Shown: piece by piece, positions 41,528 to 49,596 of the stretch
Numbering within the stretch: position 1 is the first letter of the stretch
Layout: every line of letters begins with the position of its first letter
Assembly: GCA_904502095.1 (NCBI GenBank)
Contig: CAJGDG010000004.1
Location: forward strand, 1-59,931
Direction: 5' to 3'
From: an uncultured Alphaproteobacteria bacterium
GTDB lineage: Bacteria > Pseudomonadota > Alphaproteobacteria > Rs-D84
DNA length: 59,931 nucleotides
Made by a program: the position numbers and the translations under genes
Notes under the pieces: generated by a model
Seen by the model: the letters and a program-made list of their open reading frames with translations, nothing else
Database searches by the model: none
What the model was told of the DNA's origin: nothing

Positions 41528-42274
41528 ATGTCTAATAATGCATTGCGTGATTTGGTTTTGGCGGGAGTTCAATGGGAATTAAATGATACCCCGCTGATGG
41601 CACAAAAAAAAGAGCCTGGTGTCGCGTCTAGCACGACACAGTCACGTCCGGTTGGTGGGACTGTTGTGCCACCTGTGGCGCCCAGTACGACGATGTCATT
41701 GGATATGGTGCGTTCTATGGCTGCGCGCCCAACAGATATTGATGCGTTAATACGTATGATTGGCGAATTTAATCATCCTTTGCGGGGTGGGGCGACAAAT
41801 ACTGTTTTACCGCATATTGGAAATGGTAAATTGTTGATTTTGACAGATATGCCCAGTTCCGATGATGATGAAACAGGTGCGGTTTTATCTGGGGCGGCGG
41901 GCGCGCTTATGGATAAAATGTTGGCTGCGATTGGGTTGACTCGGAACCATGTGTCTATTGTTCCTGTTTTGTTTTGGCGTACACCTGGGGGGCGAACACC
42001 AACGCGTGAAGAACTGGATTTGTCGCGTCCGTTTGTGGACAAGGCCATAGAATTATTAGCACCGCGTGTAGTTTTAACTATTGGTGCGTTGCCTGCTGCA
42101 GAATTTGCAGATGTTAATTTAGCAAAGTCGCATGGGGTTGCGGTTTCTATGGCGTCTGGCGCGACAATGGTGCCGATATTCCATCCGAATTATTTGATGT
42201 TAAAGCCGGATGCGAAACGTGATGTTTGGTCTGCGTTGCAAAATGTTCAAAATATCTTGAAAAACGCGGAATAA
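41528..42274 (+). CDS. Uracil-DNA glycosylase superfamily protein, cysteine-free
   Basis: The C-terminal two-thirds (about residues 95-248) follow the family 4/5 uracil-DNA glycosylase fold: LLILTDMPSSDDDETGAVLSGAAGALMDKMLAAIGL, then VLFWRTPGGRTPTREELDLSRPF, RVVLTIGALPAAEF and the terminal HPNYLML. In family 4 enzymes two Fe-S ligands sit in the KCRPPGNR and CRPFL motifs. Here they read WRTPGGR and SRPF, and the whole 248-residue protein has no Cys. It therefore cannot hold the usual [4Fe-4S] cluster. The N-terminal 90 residues are a Pro/Thr-rich linker. The start at 41528 has an AAGGA ribosome-binding site. Repair activity is plausible but unproven. Confidence 0.8.
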   Translation: MSNNALRDLVLAGVQWELNDTPLMAQKKEPGVASSTTQSRPVGGTVVPPVAPSTTMSLDMVRSMAARPTDIDALIRMIGEFNHPLRGGATNTVLPHIGNGKLLILTDMPSSDDDETGAVLSGAAGALMDKMLAAIGLTRNHVSIVPVLFWRTPGGRTPTREELDLSRPFVDKAIELLAPRVVLTIGALPAAEFADVNLAKSHGVAVSMASGATMVPIFHPNYLMLKPDAKRDVWSALQNVQNILKNAE

Positions 42275-42300
42275 TTGTTAATATTTGTCTATGTTTAACA

Positions 42301-42315
42301 AAGGAGCCTAATATT
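42301..42315 (+). promoter_or_regulatory. Shine-Dalgarno and ATT start of infC
   Basis: AAGGAG lies exactly six bases before an in-frame ATT. The first in-frame ATG (42322) is 15 bases from the same AAGGAG. The spacing favours ATT, the classic autoregulatory infC start codon. Confidence 0.75.
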
Positions 42316-42861
42316 AAACCTATGATGAATCGTGATAATCGTCGCGACGCAGGTCCACGTATGAATAACCGGATTACTGCAAAAAGCGTCCAGGTAATCA
42401 GTGCAGATGGTCAAAATCTGGGGGTTATGCAAACCTCTCAGGCATTACAGATTGCGTCTGATGATGGGCTGGATTTGGTTGAAATGAATGCTAATGCGCC
42501 TGTTCCTATTGTAAAGATTATGGATTATGGTAAATTTAAGTATGAACAGAAAAAGCGCGCGTCCGAGGCACGAAAAAACCAAAAAACAACAGAATTAAAA
42601 GAAGTTTGGGTAAAGCCTTTTATTGAAGAAAATGATTTGAAAATCAAATTAAAAAAAGTTTTCGAATTTTTAGAAGAGGGCAACAAGGTCAAAATTTCTG
42701 TTATGACCAAGGGGTCAAAAAAGGTTTTGGCGCGCGGGAAAGATGCTGTGCCAGAATTGTTTGCGAAAATTTTGGAAATTGTTGGCGATAAAGGTTCTAT
42801 GGAATCAAAATCAAAACCAGACGAAAGAACAAAATCTATTATAATCGCCCCCGCAAAATAG
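42313..42861 (+). CDS. infC: Translation initiation factor IF-3
   Basis: IF-3 keeps 30S subunits free and monitors start-codon pairing. The 182-residue protein has an N-domain (NNRITAKSVQVISADGQNLGVM ... ALQIASDDGLDLVEMN), a Lys-rich linker (MDYGKFKYEQKKRASEARKNQK) and a C-domain (ELKEVWVKPFIEENDLKIKL). The start is assigned to ATT at 42313 because of the ideally spaced AAGGAG. IF-3 represses its own non-AUG start in other bacteria, so the same control is likely. It is separated from rpmI-rplT, unlike the usual cluster, and follows the UDG-like gene by 38 bases. Confidence 0.93.
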   Translation: MKPMMNRDNRRDAGPRMNNRITAKSVQVISADGQNLGVMQTSQALQIASDDGLDLVEMNANAPVPIVKIMDYGKFKYEQKKRASEARKNQKTTELKEVWVKPFIEENDLKIKLKKVFEFLEEGNKVKISVMTKGSKKVLARGKDAVPELFAKILEIVGDKGSMESKSKPDERTKSIIIAPAK

Positions 42862-42866
42862 ATAGA

Positions 42867-42897
42867 TAAAAACACCGGCATTTGCCGGTGTTTTTTA
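42867..42897. terminator. Bidirectional CCGGC-type terminator
   Basis: CACCGGCATTTGCCGGTG between A and T runs, shared by convergent infC and virD4. Confidence 0.85.
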
Positions 42898-45138
42898 TTG
42901 TGCTAAATCCTTGGTTTTTTGTGTCTTTGGATCGTACGACCGTGGCACCCCGGGATACTTTAATGCCTTGTGGTGTTTGGGTATCATATATTCTGGAATT
43001 GGTGGCGCTTCGCCCATATCTACTTTGGCAGCCAGTCTTTTTTGTATGTCTGTTTTGCGATAAAAATACCATTCACCATCCGCTTCAATTGGGCGATTGT
43101 AATATCCTTGGAATAACACCAGTTGGGTTGCTGTTTTCATTGTCATCAAATCCATTGGCGAATACAGGTCATCTATTTTATCGACTTCGACTTCTTTGCC
43201 GTCTGCGCCTTTTTCCTTCTTTTTAGTTTTCTTTTTGCCAATCATTTGCGAGAAACGATCCGCAGTTGCCGGGTCGTTTACGCGCAATATAATTTTTGCC
43301 GCGGTATTAGCAACGATTGTGTCTGCTGCTTTGTCGCCGTATTTTTCTTGAATCTGACTGATGTCCTGACCGACAATCAAGTATGATACTTTTTGGCCAC
43401 GACCAACCGCAGGCCCACGAATAATTGCTTCCAGTTTGTTCATAGTTGGCATTTCGTCCAATACGAACAGTGCAGGATACGGTCCAAGTTTTTCGCCATT
43501 GTTCATATCGTTTGGTTTGTGTGCAATCAAGAAGTTCGATAGCAATTCGATAAACATACTGGTAATTGCATTAAATGCCGGTGCGTCAGCAACATTCATA
43601 GACAAGTAAATTGTAATTGGTTTAAATTTGCCATCGCGTGGGTCTTTCATGCCGCGCATATCGCCAAAGTGTATATCAGAATGGCGCGTGTGTTTATTTA
43701 CCGCCGGATGACGGAATATATCCAGCCCGGCGTTCATAGTGGATATAATAGAGCCGCGTTCTTTATCAGGTGTGTTTGCCAAATTAATCATCGAAGATAT
43801 GGCGTCGTTATTATACGAATACAGTTGTGCCTCGTTTATGGCGGATGTTAGAAAGTCTTTCATAGGATCTGCCATCATAACCATTTGGTCGCCCTGTCTT
43901 TTGCGTTCTTCCATATCGTTTGCAACTTTTAACATACCTTCTTGATACCAGGCCAAAAACATTGGTATAGACGCTTCGCTGCCGTGCCATTCAGTCGGCA
44001 ACCCACCCCATGTTCCGATGTGTATATAGTTTTCAAGTGTTAATTCCCCGCGTTGCAACAACGACATTGCTGCAAACGCATTTGGGTCTGTTGACATGGT
44101 TGAATAATAATCCATCAGAACAGTTGCATCTTGTTCGTCGAATTTTCCTGTTTGCAGTCTGTTATAGAAATAATCATTCGCCTTGGCGCGTTCGACCTTG
44201 GAAATAATAAAGTTGATAAATCCTGTTAATGCTGCGCGTGCAGTATTTGACCAGTGTGGGTCTTTGGCGTTTTCTTCAACAATAGAATTAACAATAACTT
44301 TGATATATGTGTTTTTGCCTTCTTCGTTGTTTGGCAGATTTTCTGGCGACAATGGATTCCATGCTGGGTAATATATTCCTTTTTCTGGTTCGTCAGCCGC
44401 CGCCCAGTTCATAATAAATACGGGCCCAATTGTTGCGCGATACGCTGATGTTATCAGTTTTAATTCAGGCTTAGGGTCGTTAACAATCATGGATACATCA
44501 TCGCATTCCAATATAGTTGGAATTACGACGCCCTGGGTTTTACCGGTGCCAGCGGGTGCCAACAACAGCGCCGATAAGCATTCGTCCATTTTTAATGCTT
44601 TGCCTTTGAACCAGCCCAGAACCATCATAAAGCCTTTGAACAAGCCTTCTTTGTTTTTATGGTCTGAACCCATTTTTTTGATGTCGTTTGCATCTGCTTT
44701 ACGGGCGGTTTTTTCATCATATTTGTCTTTGCTGTGTGGGTTAAATTCGTCAGTCATTGTTGCATCAGATAACAGAAAGTACCCCAAAACAGGTAATATC
44801 GGCGTTATACATGCGTAATCCGGGTGCATAAAACAACGTGCGACCCATGCAGGTACTTCTGAAATAACAGACAATCCAAATGAAGATAATGTCTGTTGAA
44901 TATAAATTGCAATCCAGTGTTGTGTTGCAGGCGACCAACCATATCGCCAAATGTGTTCAACAGGAAATGCGCATGCGACCATCAGCGCGGCAATTAACCA
45001 TATTAAAACATTCCATCGAATAGACCAAAATTCACGCGCAAGCGGGGTGCGTTCGTGCTCTTTATAAGCCGAGGATTTAAAAATATTAATTCCTTTGCCT
45101 TTGCCAGATGCGGATAAAAGGTTGAATTTGATTGCCAT
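42895..45138 (-). CDS. VirD4/TraG-type type IV secretion coupling ATPase
   Basis: The 747-residue protein is a type IV coupling protein, the hexameric ATPase that hands substrates to a type IV secretion channel. It has an N-terminal membrane region (WNVLIWLIAALMVACAF; later ITPILPVLGYFLLS), Walker A APAGTGKT (194-201) in ALLLAPAGTGKTQGVVIPTI, IVNDPKPELKLITSAYR, PWNPLSP-type AWNPLSPENL, Walker B ALFVLDEMPTM, the sensor-like YLIVGQDISQIQEKYG and a Pro/Lys-rich C-tail. No other vir/trb/tra gene is nearby, so the rest of the system must be elsewhere. Rickettsiales also scatter their vir genes. The gene is monocistronic. Confidence 0.92.
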   Translation of the reverse strand: MAIKFNLLSASGKGKGINIFKSSAYKEHERTPLAREFWSIRWNVLIWLIAALMVACAFPVEHIWRYGWSPATQHWIAIYIQQTLSSFGLSVISEVPAWVARCFMHPDYACITPILPVLGYFLLSDATMTDEFNPHSKDKYDEKTARKADANDIKKMGSDHKNKEGLFKGFMMVLGWFKGKALKMDECLSALLLAPAGTGKTQGVVIPTILECDDVSMIVNDPKPELKLITSAYRATIGPVFIMNWAAADEPEKGIYYPAWNPLSPENLPNNEEGKNTYIKVIVNSIVEENAKDPHWSNTARAALTGFINFIISKVERAKANDYFYNRLQTGKFDEQDATVLMDYYSTMSTDPNAFAAMSLLQRGELTLENYIHIGTWGGLPTEWHGSEASIPMFLAWYQEGMLKVANDMEERKRQGDQMVMMADPMKDFLTSAINEAQLYSYNNDAISSMINLANTPDKERGSIISTMNAGLDIFRHPAVNKHTRHSDIHFGDMRGMKDPRDGKFKPITIYLSMNVADAPAFNAITSMFIELLSNFLIAHKPNDMNNGEKLGPYPALFVLDEMPTMNKLEAIIRGPAVGRGQKVSYLIVGQDISQIQEKYGDKAADTIVANTAAKIILRVNDPATADRFSQMIGKKKTKKKEKGADGKEVEVDKIDDLYSPMDLMTMKTATQLVLFQGYYNRPIEADGEWYFYRKTDIQKRLAAKVDMGEAPPIPEYMIPKHHKALKYPGVPRSYDPKTQKTKDLAQ

Positions 45139-45194
45139 AGTGCTATGATTATATCATAAAAAACATAATTTATAAATTGGGAATTGCATAAAAT

Positions 45195-45851
45195 ATGAAA
45201 AATATTCCAAGAATTTTTATCGGCACGGAAATCAAAAGTGGTGTCCAGATACCTGTTGAAAAGGATGTTTTGCACTATTTAACGCGTGTTATGCGAACTG
45301 ACAATTGTTTGGTTTTTGGGGACTGCAGTGAATATCGGGCTGTTTTGTCAGACGATAAAAAATGTTTGGTTATTGGTGATAAAACGGGGCATGTTGACCC
45401 GTCAAATGATATTACATTGATGTTTGCGCCGATTAAGCGTACGGATGATTTATTAAGTATGGCGACCCAAATGGGGGTTGGGGCATTTTTGCCTGTTATA
45501 ACCAAGCGTACAAACGCAAATCATATAAATTGGGCCAGAATGCAAAAGATTGTGACAGAAAGTGCAGAACAATCAAACCGAAACAGTGTCCCAAAAATTT
45601 TGCCGCCGGTAAAGTTTTCAGAACTTGATTTGTCGCAGGTTGTTTTTGCAGATGAACGCGCAGCTTATGGTGTGGGTGTGCCTCGTACGGTTGTTGGCGC
45701 AAAATCCGTTTTAATTGGCCCCGAAGGTGGCTTTTCAGATGAAGAATTTGCTGCGCTGGATGCTGCGGGCGCACGTGGTTTTTCATTGGGCAAGACTATT
45801 TTGCGTGCAGAACTGGCGGCTGCGATTGCTGTTGCCAAGGTGGTGGAATAA
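45195..45851 (+). CDS. rsmE: 16S rRNA U1498 methyltransferase RsmE
   Basis: RsmE makes m3U1498 in 16S rRNA. The 218-residue SPOUT-fold protein has an N-terminal PUA-like part (HYLTRVMRTDNCLVFGDCSEYRAVL), MFAPIKRTDDLLSMATQMGV, and the knot-binding motifs LIGPEGGFSDEEF and FSLGKTILRAELAAAIA. It is a little shorter than the usual 240. It abuts the next gene (stop TAA then ATG). Confidence 0.93.
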   Translation: MKNIPRIFIGTEIKSGVQIPVEKDVLHYLTRVMRTDNCLVFGDCSEYRAVLSDDKKCLVIGDKTGHVDPSNDITLMFAPIKRTDDLLSMATQMGVGAFLPVITKRTNANHINWARMQKIVTESAEQSNRNSVPKILPPVKFSELDLSQVVFADERAAYGVGVPRTVVGAKSVLIGPEGGFSDEEFAALDAAGARGFSLGKTILRAELAAAIAVAKVVE

Positions 45852-46550
45852 ATGGGCATAAGAATTGCAAAGGTTATCGCTGATTCTGGTGTGGCGTCAC
45901 GTCGCGGTGCAGAAGAATTAATTGCGCTGGGGTTGGTGCGTGTAAATGGCGCGGTTGTAAACAGTCCTGTATTTTTTGTAGAAGAGGGCGATGAAATCGA
46001 AGTTAGCGGTAAAAAAATAAATCAGCGTCTGGGGACAGAAGTTTATATGTTTCATAAACCGATAAACACAATGACAACAACATCAGATCCCCAGGGCCGT
46101 AAAACGATTTATGATTGTTTACCGTCTGAATACAGAAATTTGAAATATATTGGTCGGCTGGATTTTAAAACGACTGGTTTGTTATTATTGACCAATGACA
46201 GTGAATTGGCGCGCAGGTTGACTTTGCCGTCGTCAAAAATTCCGCGTGTATATATTGCGACTGTATCGTGTTCTGATTTTTATGGTCTTGATGCTGCGCG
46301 TCGTGGAATAACGGTCGATGGTATAAAGTATTCGCCAATGCAGATTGATGAGATTGGTGGTCGTAATTTGCGTGTATCTATTTGTGAAGGAAAAAAGAAC
46401 GAAGTAAGGATTGTTTTGGCTGCGTGTGGATGTCCTGTTCATAAATTGCATCGTGTTTCTTTTGGTAATATAAAATTAAAAAAATTAGCGCCTGGAAAAA
46501 TTTCGCCGGTACCACAGAAAGTGATTGACGAAATGTTAAAATCTCTTTAA
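45852..46550 (+). CDS. RsuA/RluB-family pseudouridine synthase
   Basis: The 232-residue protein has an N-terminal S4 RNA-binding domain (RIAKVIADSGVASRRGAEELIALGLVRVNGAVV) and the catalytic motif GRLDFKTTGLLLLTND with its Asp, then RVYIATV and the C-terminal CPVHKLHRVSFGNIKL. This group isomerises uridines in 16S (RsuA) or 23S (RluB/RluE/RluF) rRNA. RluB, for U2605, is the likeliest, but the target cannot be read from sequence alone. It is coupled directly to rsmE. Confidence 0.9.
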   Translation: MGIRIAKVIADSGVASRRGAEELIALGLVRVNGAVVNSPVFFVEEGDEIEVSGKKINQRLGTEVYMFHKPINTMTTTSDPQGRKTIYDCLPSEYRNLKYIGRLDFKTTGLLLLTNDSELARRLTLPSSKIPRVYIATVSCSDFYGLDAARRGITVDGIKYSPMQIDEIGGRNLRVSICEGKKNEVRIVLAACGCPVHKLHRVSFGNIKLKKLAPGKISPVPQKVIDEMLKSL

Positions 46551-46580
46551 TATTTTATTAACTAAGGAAGGGAGTTTGTT

Positions 46581-47588
46581 ATGAAAAAAACATCAACAAA
46601 AAAATCAGTTGTTGCAAAAAAGCGCGCAAATGTGCGCCCTGTGGCATCTAAAACAACAGTAAAGGTTAATAAAGCAAAGCCATGTTCTGGATCATGGTCT
46701 TTGTCGATTTATATTTATTGGTTCATTATTTTGTTCTTTATTGCTGCAACTTTTTATATTTTAGGTCGCAGTCATAACGCACAACCAACAACCCAGAATG
46801 TCACTGTGACCGAAGAAGCGTTGTTGCAGTCTGCTGACTATTATGAAAATGGCAAAACAAAATTGGCATTAGGTAATGTAGATGAAGCGATTGCTGATTT
46901 AAATGCGGCGATTGATTCCGGCGCTGCATCTGTTGACGCGTATATTCTGCGCGGAGAAGCATATATGCATTCAGGCGACTATGCGCGCGCATTGGAGGAT
47001 TTTAATGCTGCATTGGCAAAAAATCCTGCGAATCCTGTCGCATACTATGACAGATATTTGTTGAATCAGCGTATTGAAAATTATGAAGCAGCGATGAGTG
47101 ATATTAATAATGCGCTGGCGGCAAATACTACGAACCCAAGTGCAATTTTGCAAATGCGTGATTTGTATGCAAAACGCGGTCAACTGAATTTGTGGATGAA
47201 GAATTACGAAGGCGCAGTTGCAGACTTTACAAATTCTTTGTCGCACCCAGAAGGCGTTGTTAATCCAACGGTTTATGCAGACAGAGCCGAAGCATACATT
47301 GCTTTGGGTAATTTAACTGCAGCGTTAAACGATTATTCGTCTGCGGTTCGTGTAATATCGGAACAGATTCAAGGCGCAAAAACAGCAGATGAACGTGAAA
47401 GTTTATCTCGCAATGCGATGGGGTATTTTGAAAAATCTGCTGCGTTGAATTTGCAGATTGGCAACACAGATGCTGCACGCACCGATTTGGAATCTGCGTA
47501 CACAATTGCGGTTGCGTTGAACGATGCAGAAACATCCACCAGATTGGAAGGTTTGATTTCTGAATTGAACAACACTGTTGCGAAATAA
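46581..47588 (+). CDS. Membrane-anchored TPR protein
   Basis: The 335-residue protein has a Lys-rich cytoplasmic N-terminus of about 40 residues, one membrane helix (IYWFIILFFIAATFYILG) and a periplasmic TPR array. The repeats include KLALGNVDEAIADLNAAIDSG, AYMHSGDYARALEDFNAALAKNP, RIENYEAAMSDINNALA, LWMKNYEGAVADFTNSL, AYIALGNLTAALNDYSSAV and LNLQIGNTDAARTDLESAY. No named family is recognised. A scaffolding role in the envelope is likely (inference). A GGAAGGGAG ribosome-binding site precedes the ATG. Confidence 0.85.
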   Translation: MKKTSTKKSVVAKKRANVRPVASKTTVKVNKAKPCSGSWSLSIYIYWFIILFFIAATFYILGRSHNAQPTTQNVTVTEEALLQSADYYENGKTKLALGNVDEAIADLNAAIDSGAASVDAYILRGEAYMHSGDYARALEDFNAALAKNPANPVAYYDRYLLNQRIENYEAAMSDINNALAANTTNPSAILQMRDLYAKRGQLNLWMKNYEGAVADFTNSLSHPEGVVNPTVYADRAEAYIALGNLTAALNDYSSAVRVISEQIQGAKTADERESLSRNAMGYFEKSAALNLQIGNTDAARTDLESAYTIAVALNDAETSTRLEGLISELNNTVAK

Positions 47589-47606
47589 GTTGATAATAAA
47601 ACTCCT

Positions 47607-47636
47607 GAAAAAAACGCCCAAGTGGGCGTTTTTTTA
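47607..47636. terminator. Bidirectional terminator
   Basis: ACGCCC / GGGCGT with an AAGT loop between A and T runs, shared by the TPR gene and the ABC exporter gene. Confidence 0.85.
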
Positions 47637-49398
47637 TTCGGCAATAAATCCGCCAGATTGCATGTGCCACAGTTTTGCGTAAATTCCGTTGCGTCGCAAC
47701 AGTTGGTTATGTGTACCGCTTTCTGCGATTTTGCCATGCGACATAACTATAATTCTGTCCATATTGCGCAGAGTGGATAATCTGTGTGCGATTACGATTG
47801 TTGTGCGCCCATGTGATAGTTTTTCAAAAGATTCTTGGATAACAGATTCTGTTTCAGAATCCAGTGCTGCAGTCGCTTCGTCCAAAATAAGTATTGGTGA
47901 ATTTTTTAAGAATGCGCGCGCGATTGCGATTCTTTGGCGTTGTCCCCCTGACAGTTTGATTCCTCGGTCGCCAACCAAAGATTCGTATCCGTTTGGCGAT
48001 TTTTTTATAAATTGGTGCGCAGACGCTTTTTTTGCAGCGGCAATAATTTCTTTATCATTTGCGCCAATTTTCCCATATTCTATATTTTCTCGAATTGTTC
48101 GATTAAACATTGTTGCGTCTTGTGGAATAAAAGATATATTTCTGCGTAATGAATCTTGGCTTACGTGTTTTATATCTTGTTCATCAATCAGAATTTTCCC
48201 ATTGTTTGCATCGTATAGACGCATTAACAGATTTACCAGTGTTGTTTTCCCTGCGCCACTAAGTCCGACCAGCCCTATTTTTTTCGCCTGATTTTATATC
48301 CAGTGATAAATTGTTGATAACAAAGTTTTTGTTATATTTAAAACGCAGGTTTATTATTTTTATATTTCCTTGTTTTACCTGTAATTCAGGGGCGTTTTTA
48401 TCATCTTGGACTGTTATTGGTTTGATTAAAGTGTTATAAGACCCTGCAGCGTTTCCCCAGCTGTTGATAAAGTTTTTTATGTTCATTATCACTGTGAATG
48501 CGATAGAACTGATTCCTGCGTATACCGCCAACGCAAAAGATATATCTGCAATTGTTGATTGGCCGATGCTGTACATATATCCGGACAAAATAATAAAGAT
48601 TGTAAAGCAGATTGTATCCATCATCAGGTTGCCTGGCGCCCAAAAAAAGCGCGACCAAAAGTGGGCTATATTTGCGTCTTTTTCATATTTTTTTCTGGTT
48701 GGTTCAACTATGTTTTGTTCGTATTGTGCGTTTGCAAAAAATTTTACAACCATAAAGTTGGACAGTGCATCCAATAATCTGCCTTGTAAAGTGTTCTGGG
48801 TTTCTGTTCTTTTTCCGGCCATGCGCAGCGATTTTTTTACGGTCCCCAGTCCCCACAAAATACGAAATGCAACAGCAAATGTAATGACTGCAACATATTG
48901 CCAGCCTATTGTGGCTAGCCCCACAGCTGTTATGACAAATGTGGTTATTGAACCAATCAAGCTGCCAAAAATCATTTCGACAGATTCAAAGAAAGATTCA
49001 GAAATTCTGTGTATTTGACTGCTAATTTTTCCAGGCATAGATGTGGTATAGAATTCAGCGCTTTGTTGAAAAACATATCTGTATAAGTCTGTTGATATTT
49101 TGTTATATGATGGATACTTGATGTATTTGTCAAAAGTATACCAACGCAGTATAGATGCGCCCCACTGTGCGCCACGCATAACAAAGTATGCAATGGCTAC
49201 AACTATGATTGCGCGCATAATCTCTGGTTGTGGCGCGGATTCTAATACTTGAACTGTATTTTTCAGATAGTACGCCGGCAGTACGAATAATCCAAAAGTG
49301 TCAATAATTGCCAGCAGCGAATATATCAGTACTATCAACCCACAGTATCGCCAAAAGTTTTTTACATAGAAGATAAAAACATTGGATGGAAATTGCAT
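47634..49398 (-). pseudogene. MsbA-type ABC exporter interrupted by a +1 frameshift
   Basis: This is a half-transporter of about 588 residues, fused membrane and ATPase domains, split by one extra A. Residues 1 to about 370 (start 49398, AGAGGG ribosome-binding site) carry six membrane helices and the strand INNLSLDIKSGEK. The frame then ends at NRAGRT. Removing one A from the seven-A run (48278-48284) restores GEKIGLVGLSGAGKTTLVNLLMRLYD with an intact Walker A, continuing into a perfect ATPase: LSGGQRQRIAIARAF, ILILDEATAALDSETE and IVIAHRLSTLRNMDRI. No other damage is visible, so this may be a sequencing error, a recent mutation or a gene rescued by slippage. Confidence 0.85.
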
Positions 49399-49462
49399 TT
49401 TTTTCCCTCTTTAAAGCGGTCCTATTATATCATAAAAAGGATTGTTTTTTTACTGATTTTAT

Positions 49463-49490
49463 TTGCAAACCCACAAATATGAATTATAAT
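49463..49490 (+). promoter_or_regulatory. pnp promoter
   Basis: TTGCAA, 16 bases, perfect TATAAT (49485-49490). Transcription would start near 49497, at the foot of the leader hairpin. Confidence 0.7.
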
Positions 49491-49497
49491 CATTGCG

Positions 49498-49565
49498 GCG
49501 AAGATTAAATTGTTCCTTTGTGCATCTGGCGTATCAGGGTGCAGAAAAGAATGATTTTTCTTCGC
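49498..49565 (+). promoter_or_regulatory. Long leader hairpin of pnp
   Basis: GCGAAGA (49498-49504) pairs with TCTTCGC (49559-49565). Inside, TTCCTTT-type sequences pair with AAAGAA, and TGCA-CTG with CAG-TGCA around a GCGTAT loop. In Escherichia coli a comparable leader stem is cut by RNase III to let PNPase repress its own mRNA. Confidence 0.6.
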
Positions 49566-49596
49566 AAAGATGAAACAAAAAATATGGAGAAAATAA

